6,719 bases of DNA from Solirubrobacterales bacterium (GTDB taxonomy: Bacteria; Actinomycetota; Thermoleophilia; Solirubrobacterales; Solirubrobacteraceae), in NCBI GenBank assembly GCA_015655225.1, contig JAATFK010000648.1, forward strand, positions 1-6,719, written 5' to 3'. The notes under the pieces were generated by a model. That model was not told the origin of the DNA and ran no database searches. It saw only the letters and a list, made by a program, of their open reading frames with translations. The position numbers and the translations under genes were made by a program. Positions 5,697-6,719 of the stretch are shown in pieces. The first letter of the stretch is position 1; each line of letters begins with the position of its first letter.

Positions 5697-6401
5697 GTGA
5701 CGAACGTGCTCGCCACCCTCACCAGTGCGATCCCGCTGGCCTCGATCTCGGGCTCGATCATCGATTCGGTCGGCCATCACGGCGTGGTGGCGGTCTTCTT
5801 CCTGATGATGGGCGATTCGCTGCTGCCGGTCGGTGGCGAGCTGATCATGCTCTACGCCGGCGTGATCGCCGCCGGAGCCGTCGCGGGCGCCGACCCGTCG
5901 CTGTTCGGCTGGCATCCCGCCCAGGGGTTCGCGACCTACGTCCTGCTCGTGCTGAGCGGAGCCGTCGGGTACGTCGTCGGGTGCCTGATCGGCTGGCTGA
6001 TCGGCCGCTGGGGCGGTCGGCCGCTGCTCGACCGCTACGGCAGATGGGTGCACCTCACACCGGCACGGCTCGACCAGGCCGAGCGCTGGTTCGACCGCTT
6101 CGGCGATGCCGCGGTGTTCCTCGGGCGGCTGACGCCGGTCGCGCGCTCGTTCGTCTCGATTCCCGCCGGCACGCTCGAGAAGCCGCTACCGAGCTACCTC
6201 GTGCTGAGCTTCCTCGGGAACCTGATCTGGTGCGCCGCGTTCGCTGCCGTCGGCTGGGCGGTGAGCGGCAGCTGGGAGTCGATCCATCACGCGTTCAGCT
6301 ACGTCGACGTGATCGTCGTGGTGCTGATCGTGGCTGCAGCCGTCGCGCTGCTCGTCCGCTGGCGGCGGGGTCGCCGCGAAGCGGTCGAGGCGCGCTCCTG
6401 A
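5697..6401 (+). CDS. DedA-family (VTT domain) integral membrane protein
   Basis: A 234-residue inner-membrane protein of the DedA/SNARE-associated family. Members maintain envelope and proton-motive-force homeostasis, and some transport undecaprenyl phosphate across the membrane. Visible are the re-entrant motif region GDSLLPVGGELIMLYAG (39-55; D40 and E48 at the conserved acidic places) and a hydrophobic segment at about 80-103. The signature FLGRLTPVARSFVSIPAG (141-158) follows, with R144 and R150, then a segment at about 165-190. The last helix, at about 203-221, is followed by a basic tail RWRRGRR. The length is normal for the family. The start is GTG at 5697; a GTG at 5706 is also possible, and neither has a clear ribosome binding site. 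The stop shares one base with the ATG of the following UppP gene, so the two are probably co-transcribed and translationally coupled. Confidence 0.92.
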   Translation: MTNVLATLTSAIPLASISGSIIDSVGHHGVVAVFFLMMGDSLLPVGGELIMLYAGVIAAGAVAGADPSLFGWHPAQGFATYVLLVLSGAVGYVVGCLIGWLIGRWGGRPLLDRYGRWVHLTPARLDQAERWFDRFGDAAVFLGRLTPVARSFVSIPAGTLEKPLPSYLVLSFLGNLIWCAAFAAVGWAVSGSWESIHHAFSYVDVIVVVLIVAAAVALLVRWRRGRREAVEARS

Positions 6402-6719
6402 TGCACGACCCGATCAGCGTCTTCCAGGGGATCGTCCTCGGGCTCGTGCAGGGGATCGCGGAGCCCTTCCCGATCTCCAGCCTCGGGCACGGCGTGATCA
6501 TGCCGAAGCTGTTCGGCTGGGACGTCCACCAGAACGACACGTTCTTCCTGACCTTCCTCGTCGCGACGCACCTCGCGCCCGCGCTCGTGCTGGTCGTCTA
6601 CTTCCTGAAGGACTGGGTCCGAATCCTGCGCGGGCTCGGCCGCTCGCTGCGCGACCGCGGCATCGCGCCCGGCGACACCGACGCGCGGCTCGGCTGGCTG
6701 ATCGTCGTCGGGACGATCC
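6401..6719 (+). CDS. uppP: Undecaprenyl-diphosphate phosphatase UppP/BacA, N-terminal part (3' truncated by window)
   Basis: An integral membrane phosphatase that removes one phosphate from undecaprenyl diphosphate, regenerating the lipid carrier for peptidoglycan and other envelope polymers; family members confer bacitracin resistance. The first 106 of about 270-300 residues are visible. The first conserved motif is present as Q17-G-I-A-E21 followed by PFPISSLGHGV, with E21, the Ser pair S26/S27 and H30 kept. FLVATHLAPALVLVVYFLKDW (about 49-69) corresponds to the family's ALHLGTLLAVLVYF helix. The second catalytic motif (PGxSRSxxT) lies beyond the window. The usual ISSSGH is ISSLGH here, a variant I believe is common in actinobacteria. 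The ATG overlaps the DedA TGA as TGATG; a weak GAGG (6387-6390) stands ten bases upstream, so coupling to DedA is expected. Confidence 0.92.
   Translation, partial: MHDPISVFQGIVLGLVQGIAEPFPISSLGHGVIMPKLFGWDVHQNDTFFLTFLVATHLAPALVLVVYFLKDWVRILRGLGRSLRDRGIAPGDTDARLGWLIVVGTI

Noticed and set aside
1..6719. CRISPR array, tRNA/rRNA genes, insertion sequences or phage genes
   Set aside because: No regularly spaced repeats, no tRNA- or rRNA-like segments, no transposase or integrase motifs were seen on either strand.

Overview
The window is very GC-rich, gene-dense bacterial DNA with strong G/C third-position bias and GTG starts. This fits a high-GC actinobacterium. The liking for AGA arginine codons in the first gene recalls the Conexibacter/Solirubrobacter group (Thermoleophilia), but that placement comes from memory and is tentative.

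Layout. (1) Positions 1-2643, plus strand: the C-terminal two thirds of an HrpA-type DEAH RNA helicase, cut by the window edge. (2) 2640-3617, plus: a complete Gfo/Idh/MocA-family NAD(P)-dependent oxidoreductase, joined to hrpA by a 4-base ATGA overlap. (3) 3614-4486, minus: an alpha/beta hydrolase with an Asp nucleophile, convergent with the oxidoreductase so that both stop codons share one CTAG. (4) 4487-4578: a divergent promoter region holding a palindrome that resembles the operator of LmrA/YxaF-type repressors. (5) 4579-5151, plus: a TetR-family repressor of that same LmrA/YxaF-like type. (6) 5136-5171: a perfect tandem 18-bp duplication carrying the repressor's stop codon. (7) 5170-5616, minus: the wreck of a two-component system, with a response-regulator receiver domain broken by two internal deletions and joined out of frame to the last ~75 residues of a histidine kinase. 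(8) 5697-6401, plus: a DedA-family membrane protein. (9) 6401-6719, plus: the start of an UppP/BacA undecaprenyl-diphosphate phosphatase, overlapping the DedA stop by one base and cut by the window end.

Functional units. The hydrolase and TetR genes look like a self-contained divergent repressor-target pair. The repressor type, the operator-like site and the promoter-like elements agree with each other, suggesting repression relieved by a small aromatic or lipophilic ligand which the hydrolase may act on. DedA and UppP form a tight operon. Because some DedA proteins are now known to return undecaprenyl phosphate across the membrane, the pair could carry out two successive steps of lipid-carrier recycling. 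The dead two-component system lies divergently next to this operon and may once have controlled it, which is speculation.

No RNA gene, CRISPR array, insertion sequence or prophage feature was seen. Nothing here is clearly a wholly new system. The best leads are the two-component relic, the repressor/operator pair, the DedA-UppP fusion-like operon and the hydrolase with a missing catalytic histidine.
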